Positions 15,701 through 21,562 of a stretch of DNA of 23,664 nucleotides are shown here, one piece after another (the stretch's first letter is position 1; the number at the start of each line of letters is the position of its first letter). The DNA comes from JAUWQU01 sp964605095 (lineage in GTDB: Bacteria; Planctomycetota; Phycisphaerae; SM23-33): positions 1-23,664 of the forward strand of contig CAZSBS010000040.1 in assembly GCA_964605095.1 (NCBI GenBank), written 5' to 3'. Made by a program: the position numbers and the translations under genes. The notes under the pieces were generated by a model. It was not told where the DNA came from, ran no database searches, and was given only the letters and a program-made list of their open reading frames with translations.

Positions 15701-16287
15701 TTGTACAGCACGCGAGAAGAATTCGGCGTGACCTCGAACCGCAGCGAGCCGATCGTGTTGCCGTCCAGCGAGCCCAGGTGAGTCGCTGGCCCGCCGGCAA
15801 TTGCGGTGCTGTACAGGTCCACGTGCCCGGCCGAGGGCTCCGAACTGTAAATGACCGACTGCCCGTCCGGTGCGATCTGGAACACCTTTTTGCTGAACAG
15901 CAGCACATCCAGGATGTTTGCCTCGCTGGCGGTGTAGTTGTCCATCACGACCGTCCCGCCGGCAAGCTGCGTCACCGGCCCGCCGCCAATCGGCACGCTG
16001 AAGACGGCCGCGATGTCCCCGCCGGGCGTATCGGCCGTGAATACCACCCGCGTGCCGTCAGGGGATATCTGTATCTGCCTTGCCCATTGTCCGCCGAACT
16101 CGGCCCCGTCGGTGAGCTTGACGGCCCCGGCCGCCGACGCCGGTCCGCCCGCCGCCCAGAGCGCGCCTGCAAACAGGGCCGCCAAGCATAGCGTCCGGCC
16201 CGGCCGCCAGCCGGCCTCGGCAGGAGGATTGATTGCGGAAGAGGATGAACGCCCCGTGCCCGCGAAGCAGTTCCGTTTGCTCCACAT
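12766..16287 (-). CDS. Double beta-propeller PEP-CTERM protein (fused tandem copies)
   Basis: A 1173-residue exported protein made of two like halves. Residues 1-53 carry a signal peptide with a long N-region and hydrophobic core at 32-46. Residues 54-578 are TolB/WD40-like propeller repeats, with ISPDGTR-type strands recurring. V579-PEP starts a full PEP-CTERM signal with hydrophobic segment and R598-R600. Immediately after comes a second signal-peptide-like segment (606-628, LLCLATLLAGALL then GGPAAAA), a second propeller (629-1146) and a second PEP-CTERM (1147-1173, RRRRR tail). The halves share long identical runs, such as TRVVFTADTPGGDIAAVFSV. The start at 16287 has GAGGAG 8 nt upstream; the open frame to 16401 lacks support. 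PEP-CTERM proteins are anchored and processed by exosortase at the inner membrane (family knowledge). A promoter lies at 16418-16445. There is no Met or ribosome site at the internal junction; a GTG at 14505 is the only nearby in-frame candidate. Confidence 0.9.
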   Translation of the reverse strand: MWSKRNCFAGTGRSSSSAINPPAEAGWRPGRTLCLAALFAGALWAAGGPASAAGAVKLTDGAEFGGQWARQIQISPDGTRVVFTADTPGGDIAAVFSVPIGGGPVTQLAGGTVVMDNYTASEANILDVLLFSKKVFQIAPDGQSVIYSSEPSAGHVDLYSTAIAGGPATHLGSLDGNTIGSLRFEVTPNSSRVLYNAPLPDKTLPEPHTVLYSAPASGGQAPLTLFDFPPQVGTGVFVGPYSGLISPNGTKAIACDANALYIRGVDGGPTTKLASTDFPYAIQDRRFTADGSRVLYTAQNSELYPSAYYVYSVGADGGAPVLIYTDENSSNPKSKGIAPGLVVETPDGSRYIAAETAARGQTRFVSIDLASGASTELGTATIGTDRYFERRTTRHDAAGAVYMGTDDAGTRSWWYVSFAGGDPVRLSDDLASAASYPGSMLGPAMMSSKITPDDQTVVYNFATADGMEYYSVPIGGGSPVRLDAGPGDAPYVLGYSALTPDGQYVIYTVGEGTDYWIMSGRTPITGLYAVNVHGGTPWLLNDPLAEGECISGYSIAPDGTVVYWAGSNEAGYDLYAAPVPEPAMLGLLAAGALAVIGRRRLRPARLLCLATLLAGALLASTGGPAAAAGAVKLTDGAARGGTLGRQMEISPDGTRVVFTADTPGGDIAAVFSVPITGGPVTQLSGGTVVLDNYTLSGNVFWIGHRIFDIAPDGLSVIYNTEPSVGNVDLMKAPISGGTSVQLASLATSHVDMFEFQIASDSAHVIYDASNHSSSTTENRVSYSVPAFGGASPVTLFDVAPQSIGVIGQGLPAISPDGQRVICNEDNHLYIQDIGGGPITTLGTVDSFLVISSAYFTGDGSHIIYHAGDTSLSNHHISETYSVNVDGTNTILLSSFSGTVVTLPLPKGVLPAPYAELDGSHLLRSANPSAGVTEFRSFSLDTGTSTVVGTVTCPADRAFYYLQILHDLSGAVYQSTDGSGTGSLWYAPFTDGQARILADNVHGAEAGFVGTFPWLFRMALTPDDQTLVYGSMIDAGGIELYSVSLAGGGPVRLDAGPGDADYIHGFSLTPDGQYVIYSGGAEPQFSIPSQSTVTGLYAVSVHGGTPWMLNDPLAEGECISGYTIAPDGTVVYWAGSNADGYDLYAAAVPEPATLGLLAIGGLAVLRRRRRQGRA

Positions 16288-16417
16288 GTTCCCATCTCCT
16301 CGACAGCCCCACAGCCCGGCACCGGACACTGAACGTCGTCTGGAGAGTTGTCCCTCTCGTGTCCCTGGTTCAAGGGGTCGCGTTGCCCCTACAGACCCCA
16401 CCTATTACTCAAGTTCT

Positions 16418-16445
16418 ATTATAGGAGGGATTCGGGCCGCGTCAA
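16418..16445 (-). promoter_or_regulatory. Promoter for the double PEP-CTERM gene
   Basis: On the minus strand TTGACG (16440-16445) and a perfect TATAAT (16418-16423) are 16 bp apart. Transcription would start near 16411 and give a leader of about 120 nt to the ATG at 16287. Confidence 0.8.
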
Positions 16446-16622
16446 GCCGATTCGGCGCGGAATCGGCGCGGAATCACGTGATTGATAAACATCTGAAATT
16501 GGAATGGGCGTCCCCGAAGGGGCCCTTCGGGCCTGCCCGCGAAATCCACGGGCGAGCCCTTGGGGCCAGGAACGCCCGTGGGACGCATGGCCAAGATGGC
16601 CATGCCACGAACACTTCTTCGC
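16446..16622. repeat. Palindrome-rich spacer with HGQDAHAT-type repeat
   Basis: No gene is seen. It holds short GGAATCGGCGC direct repeats (about 16449-16474), a CCCGAAGG-GG-CCCTTCGGG palindrome (about 16514-16532), an ACGGGCG/CGCCCGT stem, and ATGGCCA-AGA-TGGCCAT (16587-16603). On the plus strand the last part reads HGQDGHAT, the mark of a dispersed repeat common in PVC-group genomes (recall). It lies just after the stop of the MBL hydrolase and could end that transcript. Confidence 0.6.
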
Positions 16623-17264
16623 TCATCCTTTGACGAACGGGTTGTGCTTCTTCTCCGCGCCGATGGTGCTGGCGGGGCCGTGGCCTGGGTAGATTTTCGT
16701 CTCGGGCGGCAGGCTGTAGAGGTTGCGGCGGATGTTGTCGGCCAGGCGGTCGAAGTCCCCGCCGGGGAAATCCGTCCTGCCGATGCCGCCGGCAAAAAGG
16801 GCGTCGCCGGTAATGGCTATGGCAGCCTGTGGGCAGTAGAAGCTCACCCCGCCGGCGGTGTGGCCGGAGGTGTCCAGCACCTGCCATGAAAGCTCGTTCA
16901 TGTGCAGGACCGCACCGGGGCTGAGCAGTTCGTCGGCGGGGTGGCAGATGATTGGCATGCCGAAGGCGGCTGAGAGATTGGCCAACGCGTCGGTAAGCAT
17001 TGCAGCGTCGTCGGCGGGGCAGCAGACCAAGGTGTCCGGCCAGTCCCAGAGCAGGGCGTTGACGCCGGCGATGTGGTCGGCGTGCCCGTGCGTCAGCAGG
17101 ATTCGCGTGGGCGTCAGATCCCGGCCACGAATGAAGTCGATCAACTCATCGGGCTCGAAGCCCGGATCGACGAGCCAGCACTCGCCGCCGTCGATCAGGA
17201 CGAAGGCGTTTGTCTGAAAGTCGCCGAGGATGAATTGGTGGAGTTCCATAAGGATTATTCTCAT
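16623..17264 (-). CDS. MBL-fold metallo-hydrolase, glyoxalase II-like
   Basis: A 213-residue cytoplasmic protein with all metallo-beta-lactamase fold metal ligands: H59-x-H61-x-D63-H64 in THGHADH, H135 in SGHTAGG, D154 in TGDALFAGGIGRTD and H195 in YPGHGP. The GRTDFPGGD and IGAEKKHNPFV segments are typical of the YcbL/hydroxyacylglutathione hydrolase branch, which hydrolyses thioesters such as lactoylglutathione. It lacks the long C-terminal substrate domain of classical glyoxalase II, as in YcbL. Neither ATG at 17264 nor ATG at 17249 (MELHQF) has a clear ribosome site; the homologous core begins with MELHQF, so 17249 is a real alternative. It follows the NDK gene, separated by an interspersed repeat. 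Confidence 0.9.
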   Translation of the reverse strand: MRIILMELHQFILGDFQTNAFVLIDGGECWLVDPGFEPDELIDFIRGRDLTPTRILLTHGHADHIAGVNALLWDWPDTLVCCPADDAAMLTDALANLSAAFGMPIICHPADELLSPGAVLHMNELSWQVLDTSGHTAGGVSFYCPQAAIAITGDALFAGGIGRTDFPGGDFDRLADNIRRNLYSLPPETKIYPGHGPASTIGAEKKHNPFVKG

Positions 17265-17292
17265 CGCGGGGCAAACAAAGAAGAAGAAAAAG

Positions 17293-17417
17293 AAGAAACA
17301 TCTTTAGATGGGAATTATATGGATTAAGAAACTTATATATGCTTCTATCCATCTAATCACCCTGTATTGCTTCTTTTGGTTCTTCCCTTCTTCTCTGCGT
17401 TCTCAGCGCCCTCTGCG
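17293..17417. repeat. Interspersed repeat, copy A
   Basis: A composite element between the MBL and NDK genes. Its left part (17293-17327) matches copy B at 18644-18678 in 29 of 35 positions. Its right part (17390-17417, CTTCTCTGCG...CCCTCTGCG) matches 18783-18810 in 25 of 28. Purine/pyrimidine tracts (GAAGAA, TTCTTC) border it. The middle portion is AT-rich and diverged from copy B. Confidence 0.8.
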
Positions 17418-17436
17418 TGAGATCTCTTCTTCTTCT

Positions 17437-18615
17437 TTACCGCCGAGCCAGGTACGCGTCGATGATCCGTTTTACGTCGCAGGGTTTTGGCTCATCGTCG
17501 GGCAGGCCGACGATCCCGCGTTCGCGGGTGGCGCTGGCGGGCGAGTCGGACGCGTGTGCGCCGTTGCGCATGAGGTCCCGTCCGAAGTCGCTTCGCACCG
17601 TGCCCGGCTCGGCCTTGGACGGGTCGGTCGAGCCCAGCACCGTGCGGATTTTGTCGATGGCCTGGGGGCCTTCGTACAGCAGTGCCAGGCACCTGGTCCG
17701 GCTGGCGTGGGCTTTTTCGTCCGGGTCGGTCATGTCCTTGGGGTTGATTCCCGTCATGTACTCGACGATCTTGTTGAACTCGGTGATGGCGTTGCGCCTG
17801 GCGAGGTGGTCGGCCAGCACCTCGGCGTCGGCGTCGGTGAACTCGAAGTCGAATGCCTCGCTGAGCTTTTCCTTCACCGTCCGCGTTACGAGGAACTTGA
17901 GCTTGGACACGAAGATGTCCTTAAGGGGCCCGTAGAACTCCTCACCCTGGGCGACGGTCATGTTGAACAGCTTTGCCCCTACGATCCTCAGGCCGGTAAG
18001 GCTGAAGGCGTCGATGATGTTGCCAGGGCGGCGCGACCGCTGGTAGAAGTTGTCGGGCTTGAGCATCACCAGCGAGACCTGCGGCTCGGCGTCGTACTGA
18101 ATCCGCCCGGTCAGCACGCCGCCGTCGCTGTCGGCGTAGTCGGCGAAGAGGCGAAGGTGCTCGTCATTGAGCTTGACGTCCGGGCAGGTCATCACGGCCG
18201 GCTCGAAGTAATCCACCGTGCCGTCCTGGCCGCGCAGGAAGTCGCCGTAGGTGCCGCGGATCGTGTCGCCGACGGGCTGATCGGTGAACTGCCCGATCAC
18301 GTCTTCCTTGAGGTGCCGCACCGCGTTCTCGCCGCGAAACAGCATCAGCAGGCACCGCGGCACGTAGCCCCAGCGATTGGAGGCGCGGAAGTTGGTGTCC
18401 AGGTAGTGCCGCCATGCCTTGGCGATGGCTGGGTCGCAGTTGGGCGGGCAGACGACCTTCGAGTACTTGTCGATGAACTCATCCGAGAACACGAACATCC
18501 TCACAGCCACGAAATCGAGCTGCGCGTAAGCCAGCAGCCGGCCGATGATCCCTCCGGTGCGGCTCTTGTAAAGGCTGTAAGGCGTGATCAGTGCGTAGGC
18601 AAGTTCTTCACTCAT
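17437..18615 (-). CDS. ndk: Tandem nucleoside diphosphate kinase
   Basis: A 392-residue protein, against about 140-150 for a normal NDK. Two NDK-like units are visible. The first (about 5-170) has ALITPYSLYKSRTGGIIG, then LLMLFRGENAV and IRGTYGDFLRGQDGTVDY, but no catalytic His. The second (about 180-380) has SLVMLKPDNFYQRSRRPGNII, LALLYEGPQAIDKIRTVLG, AEPGTVRSDFGRD and NGA-H354-ASDSPASA, which keeps the phospho-accepting His. So one unit is probably inactive and the other active in moving phosphate between nucleoside di- and triphosphates. An insert of about 50 residues sits between the second unit's halves. AGGAG lies 10 nt before the ATG. It may be co-transcribed with the upstream LeuC-type gene, with repeat copy B between them. 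Similar long forms occur in other Planctomycetota (recall). Confidence 0.85.
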   Translation of the reverse strand: MSEELAYALITPYSLYKSRTGGIIGRLLAYAQLDFVAVRMFVFSDEFIDKYSKVVCPPNCDPAIAKAWRHYLDTNFRASNRWGYVPRCLLMLFRGENAVRHLKEDVIGQFTDQPVGDTIRGTYGDFLRGQDGTVDYFEPAVMTCPDVKLNDEHLRLFADYADSDGGVLTGRIQYDAEPQVSLVMLKPDNFYQRSRRPGNIIDAFSLTGLRIVGAKLFNMTVAQGEEFYGPLKDIFVSKLKFLVTRTVKEKLSEAFDFEFTDADAEVLADHLARRNAITEFNKIVEYMTGINPKDMTDPDEKAHASRTRCLALLYEGPQAIDKIRTVLGSTDPSKAEPGTVRSDFGRDLMRNGAHASDSPASATRERGIVGLPDDEPKPCDVKRIIDAYLARR

Positions 18616-18643
18616 TGGATGGTAGCTCCTGTCTGGTTTCGAA

Positions 18644-18810
18644 AAGAAACAGCTTTAGACGGGGATTACACAGATTAAAGGATTACACAGATTGCAGAAG
18701 AAACTGCTTTGCTGCTTCCTGATCCGGGTAGTCCTTTAATCTGCGTAATCCCGCTCTCCTGTTTCTTTTATTTCTTCTTTGTCTTCTCTGCGACCTCGGC
18801 GCCCTCTGCG
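18644..18810. repeat. Interspersed repeat, copy B
   Basis: Lies between the LeuC-type and NDK genes. It contains GGGATTACACAGATTAAAGG (from 18662) whose reverse complement recurs at 18732-18752 with 20 of 21 matches, a direct repeat GATTACACAGATT (18664 and 18681), and a CTTCTCTGCG...CCCTCTGCG box (18783-18810) shared with copy A. The CTCTGCG box lies 22 bp past the stop of the upstream gene, as in copy A (19 bp). Confidence 0.8.
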
Positions 18811-18832
18811 AGAAGCCTGTCTTTTTCTTCTT

Positions 18833-20209
18833 CTATTCCGCCCGGCCGATGGGGGCGTCGAATCGCACGACTTCTCGCGGGTCGGTGATGTGGCCGGTGA
18901 GGGCCGACGCGGCCGCGGTCAGGGGGCTGGCGAGGAACACTCCGGCGCCCTTGTGACCCATTCGGCCGGGGAAGTTGCGGTTGGTTGTCGAGACCACCTT
19001 GATCGGATCATTGGCCCGGCCGAAGGTGTCCTCGGGCCCGCCCAGGCAGGCGGCGCAGCTCGCCGGGCCGACATGGCAGCCGGCGTCGAGGAATATCCGC
19101 CGCAGCGTCCTGTCGCCGACTTTCAGGCGGTCGAGGTCGTGGTCAACCTCTGTCGTCGCCGGGACGATGAACGTGTCGATGACGACCTTTCGCCCGATCA
19201 GGACGGTCGCGGCCGCAACGAAGTCGGTGGCCTTGCCCCCCGTGCATGAGCCGATGTACGACCGGTCGATTTTGACGTCCTTGAGCTCACGGGCCAGGGC
19301 GCGGTTGTCCGGCGAGTGCGGCTGGGCGACGGTGGGCTCGATCTTCGCGGCGTCGAACTCGTAGACCTTGCAGTACTTGGCGTCCGGGTCGGACGCGACG
19401 GCCTTGAACGGCTTGTCCGTGCGCGCCCGGACGTAATCGGTGATGACCTTGTCGGCCGCGATTATGCCGTTCTTGCCGCCGGCCTCGATGGCCATGTTGC
19501 AGATCGTGCAGCGTTCCTCGACGTTCAGGGCCGAGATCGCCTCGCCGGTGAACTCCATCGCGCGGTAGGTCGCGCCGTCAGTGGTTATCTCGCCGATGAC
19601 GTGCAGGATGAGGTCCTTGGCCATCAGGTAAGCCGGCATCTCGCCGCGGAAGGCGAACTTCATGGACTCCGGCACCTTGAGCCAGAGCTTGCCCGTGCCC
19701 ATGACGAAGCCGGCGTCGGTGTTGCCGATCCCCGTGGCGAACTCGCCGAACGCCCCGGCCGTGCATGTGTGAGAGTCCGTGCCGAGCAGTATCTCGCCCG
19801 GGCGGGTGTGCCCGTGCTGGGGCAGCGCCACGTGGCATACGCCGGCGAAGGCCGTCTTCAGCGGGTCGGCGTACGCCGTGGGCATGCCCACGAGCCCGGC
19901 GGGGATGAAGTCCGGGTCGTAGTAATTGCCGATGCCCTGCTCGTGGACGAAGTCGCGAAGCAGGTCGATGTTACGATGGCTCTTGGCGTCGGCGGTGAAG
20001 ATGTAGTGGTCCGGGATGATCACGACCTTCTTGGGGTCCCATACCTTCGCATCCTTGCCGAACTGTTCCTGGAAGATGCCGATCGTGCCCGGCCCGCAGA
20101 TGTCGTGCGTCATCAGCACGTCGATGTCGCACCAGATGTTCTCGCCAGGCTCGACCGTCTCGCGTTCGGCGTGAGCGGCGAGGATCTTCTCGGTAATCGT
20201 CATGCCCAT
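18833..20209 (-). CDS. leuC: 3-isopropylmalate dehydratase large subunit-type aconitase
   Basis: A 458-residue member of the aconitase superfamily. C322 in GSCTGG, and C385 and C388 in PASCAACLGG, are the three [4Fe-4S] ligands; LLGTDSHTCTAGAFGEFATGIGNTD is the usual LeuC/homoaconitase region. It would isomerise 2-isopropylmalate to 3-isopropylmalate in leucine synthesis, or a homologous acid. No small subunit (LeuD) gene lies on either side; the next gene downstream is the NDK. So homoaconitase or another hydro-lyase role remains possible. The ATG at 20209 is chosen since GGAG lies 8 nt upstream; ATG 20203 and TTG 20215 are alternatives. A promoter (20287-20315) and a leader hairpin precede it. 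Confidence 0.85.
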   Translation of the reverse strand: MGMTITEKILAAHAERETVEPGENIWCDIDVLMTHDICGPGTIGIFQEQFGKDAKVWDPKKVVIIPDHYIFTADAKSHRNIDLLRDFVHEQGIGNYYDPDFIPAGLVGMPTAYADPLKTAFAGVCHVALPQHGHTRPGEILLGTDSHTCTAGAFGEFATGIGNTDAGFVMGTGKLWLKVPESMKFAFRGEMPAYLMAKDLILHVIGEITTDGATYRAMEFTGEAISALNVEERCTICNMAIEAGGKNGIIAADKVITDYVRARTDKPFKAVASDPDAKYCKVYEFDAAKIEPTVAQPHSPDNRALARELKDVKIDRSYIGSCTGGKATDFVAAATVLIGRKVVIDTFIVPATTEVDHDLDRLKVGDRTLRRIFLDAGCHVGPASCAACLGGPEDTFGRANDPIKVVSTTNRNFPGRMGHKGAGVFLASPLTAAASALTGHITDPREVVRFDAPIGRAE

Positions 20210-20241
20210 TTCCAAAACTCCGCCAGGTGCTTCAATAGCGC

Positions 20242-20278
20242 ATCCCGGCCCGGGGCACTACAGCCCCTTGGCCGGGAT
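20242..20278 (-). promoter_or_regulatory. Hairpin at the 5' end of the leuC-type transcript
   Basis: ATCCCGGCC (20242-20250) pairs perfectly with GGCCGGGAT (20270-20278); an inner GGGGC/GCCCC (20252-20256 with 20263-20267) continues the stem around the loop ACTACA. The inferred transcription start near 20280 puts it at the very 5' end of the mRNA. There is no T-tract. It may stabilise the mRNA or act in regulation. Confidence 0.55.
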
Positions 20279-20286
20279 AATCCAGC

Positions 20287-20315
20287 ATCGTACTACATCG
20301 GCGTACGGGAATCAA
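20287..20315 (-). promoter_or_regulatory. Promoter candidate for leuC-type gene
   Basis: On the minus strand TTGATT (20310-20315) and TACGAT (20287-20292) are spaced 17 bp. Each hexamer matches the consensus at four positions. Confidence 0.5.
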
Positions 20316-20334
20316 TCGGCGGTCCGGGAAGCTC

Positions 20335-20363
20335 TTGACGGCGCCGGGCACGGCGGGTACAGG
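20335..20363 (+). promoter_or_regulatory. Weak promoter candidate for Gfo/Idh/MocA gene
   Basis: TTGACG (20335-20340) is followed after 17 bp by TACAGG (20358-20363), 50 bp before the ATG at 20413. The -35 is good but the -10 is poor. Confidence 0.35.
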
Positions 20364-20412
20364 TTACGCAGTACGCAGCACTTTATGGTTTCCCAAATCA
20401 GGAGAAGATTCG

Positions 20413-21435
20413 ATGAAGAAGATCAGGCTGGGCGTCATTGGTTGCGGCGGGTTCGTGCAGTATCACCTTCGGATATTGACCAAGAGCGTGCCGGAGTTCC
20501 AGATCGTTGCCCTGTGCGACATTGTCCGGGAGCACGCCGAGCATCACCGCAAGGAATACTGCCCAGGCCGAAAGGTGCCGATCTACCTGGACTATCGCGA
20601 CATGCTCAAGGAAGCCAAGCTCGACGCGGTGCTCGTGTCGACTCCTCACACGCTTCACTTCCGCCACGCCTACGACGCACTCTCGGCCGGGTGCCACGTT
20701 CAGGTGGAAAAGCCGATGGTCACCGATTCCACCCAGGCCCGCAAGCTCGTCCGCCACGCCAAGAAGATGGGCAAGCATCTGGAGGTGGCCGTCCAGGGCA
20801 TGTTCACCGACACGTTCGCCTGGGCTAAGCAACTGCTGGCCGCGGGCAGCGACGGGCTGATGGGCAGCCTCCAGCACGTGACTGGGATAATGTCGCAGGG
20901 CTGGATGAATATGACGGTCGGCAAGTGGCGGCAGGAACCGAAGCTTTCCGGCGGCGGGCAGCTTTATGACAGCACCAGCCACGTTCTCAACGCGATGATG
21001 TTCCTGGTCGACGAGCCAGTGGTTGAGGTCGCGTGCTTTACCGACAACAAGGGCTGCGCGGTGGACATCAACGCCGTTGCCTGCATTCGTTTCGCCAGCG
21101 GAGCTATGGCGACTATCACCAGCGGGGGCGATTGCAGTTCATGGAAGAGTCACCTGACGATCCAGTGCGAGAAGGGCAGGATGGAGATAAGCCCGCACGG
21201 CGGGAACTTCCTGATTGCTCGCGGCGGGTACAAGCGGGACATCCGCAAGACGCCCAAGGGCTTCGACATCCCATCGACCACCCCCATCCGCAACTTCGCC
21301 GACGTGATCCTCGGCAAGGAAAAAGAGCCGCGCTGCGGCGGGCGAGTGGGCATCCTGCTGGCGGACCTGATGGATGCGCTCTACAAGTCGGCCGAGACGG
21401 GCAGGGTGGTCAAGGTGGCGCGGAAGGATGCGTGA
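20413..21435 (+). CDS. Gfo/Idh/MocA family oxidoreductase
   Basis: A 340-residue NAD(P)-dependent oxidoreductase. GVIGCGGFVQYHL near the N-terminus is the dinucleotide-binding loop. VEKPMVTD (E99-K100-P101) is the family's EKP motif with the catalytic-region Lys. The C-terminal half, with GGGQLYDSTSHVLNAMMFL, is the alpha/beta substrate domain with the usual D-x-x-x-H type pattern. Members oxidise or reduce sugars, inositols or related polyols; the exact substrate is not visible. There is no Tat or Sec signal, so it is cytoplasmic, unlike many Planctomycetota paralogues. AGGAG lies 8 nt before the ATG at 20413; the frame extends to 20335 without a ribosome site. It diverges from the leuC-type gene and converges with cobA-hemD. 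Confidence 0.92.
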   Translation: MKKIRLGVIGCGGFVQYHLRILTKSVPEFQIVALCDIVREHAEHHRKEYCPGRKVPIYLDYRDMLKEAKLDAVLVSTPHTLHFRHAYDALSAGCHVQVEKPMVTDSTQARKLVRHAKKMGKHLEVAVQGMFTDTFAWAKQLLAAGSDGLMGSLQHVTGIMSQGWMNMTVGKWRQEPKLSGGGQLYDSTSHVLNAMMFLVDEPVVEVACFTDNKGCAVDINAVACIRFASGAMATITSGGDCSSWKSHLTIQCEKGRMEISPHGGNFLIARGGYKRDIRKTPKGFDIPSTTPIRNFADVILGKEKEPRCGGRVGILLADLMDALYKSAETGRVVKVARKDA

Positions 21436-21438
21436 CCT

Positions 21439-21456
21439 TGCTCGCTGAAGCGAGCA
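21439..21456 (+). other. Hairpin just after Gfo/Idh/MocA gene
   Basis: TGCTCGC (21439-21445) and GCGAGCA (21450-21456) form a perfect 7-bp stem with a TGAA loop, 3 bp past the stop codon. It lacks a T-tract, so termination here would not be of the classical intrinsic type. Confidence 0.4.
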
Positions 21457-21510
21457 GGCCTCAAAAGCGAAGACTCGGACCCCGTTTCGGGTTCCGCTCT
21501 TTCTGCTCCA

Positions 21511-21538
21511 GGTTCCTTGTTCCGGGTTCCAGGTTCCG
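21511..21538. repeat. 7-bp tandem repeat between convergent genes
   Basis: Four 7-bp units (GGTTCCT, TGTTCCG, GGTTCCA, GGTTCCG) lie at 21511, 21518, 21525 and 21532, followed by CCCGGCTCCCGGCTACTGACTACTG. This kind of GGTTCC repeat is a common dispersed intergenic element (recall). Confidence 0.7.
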
Positions 21539-21562
21539 CTTTTTGCTTTTCCCGGCTCCCGG

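Noticed and set aside
15103..16191. 362-codon plus-strand frame inside the PEP-CTERM gene
   Set aside because: Arg/Val/Gly-rich shadow of the real minus-strand gene.
17308..18678. 456-codon plus-strand frame opposite the NDK gene
   Set aside because: Its ends are the two interspersed repeats and its middle is antisense to NDK.
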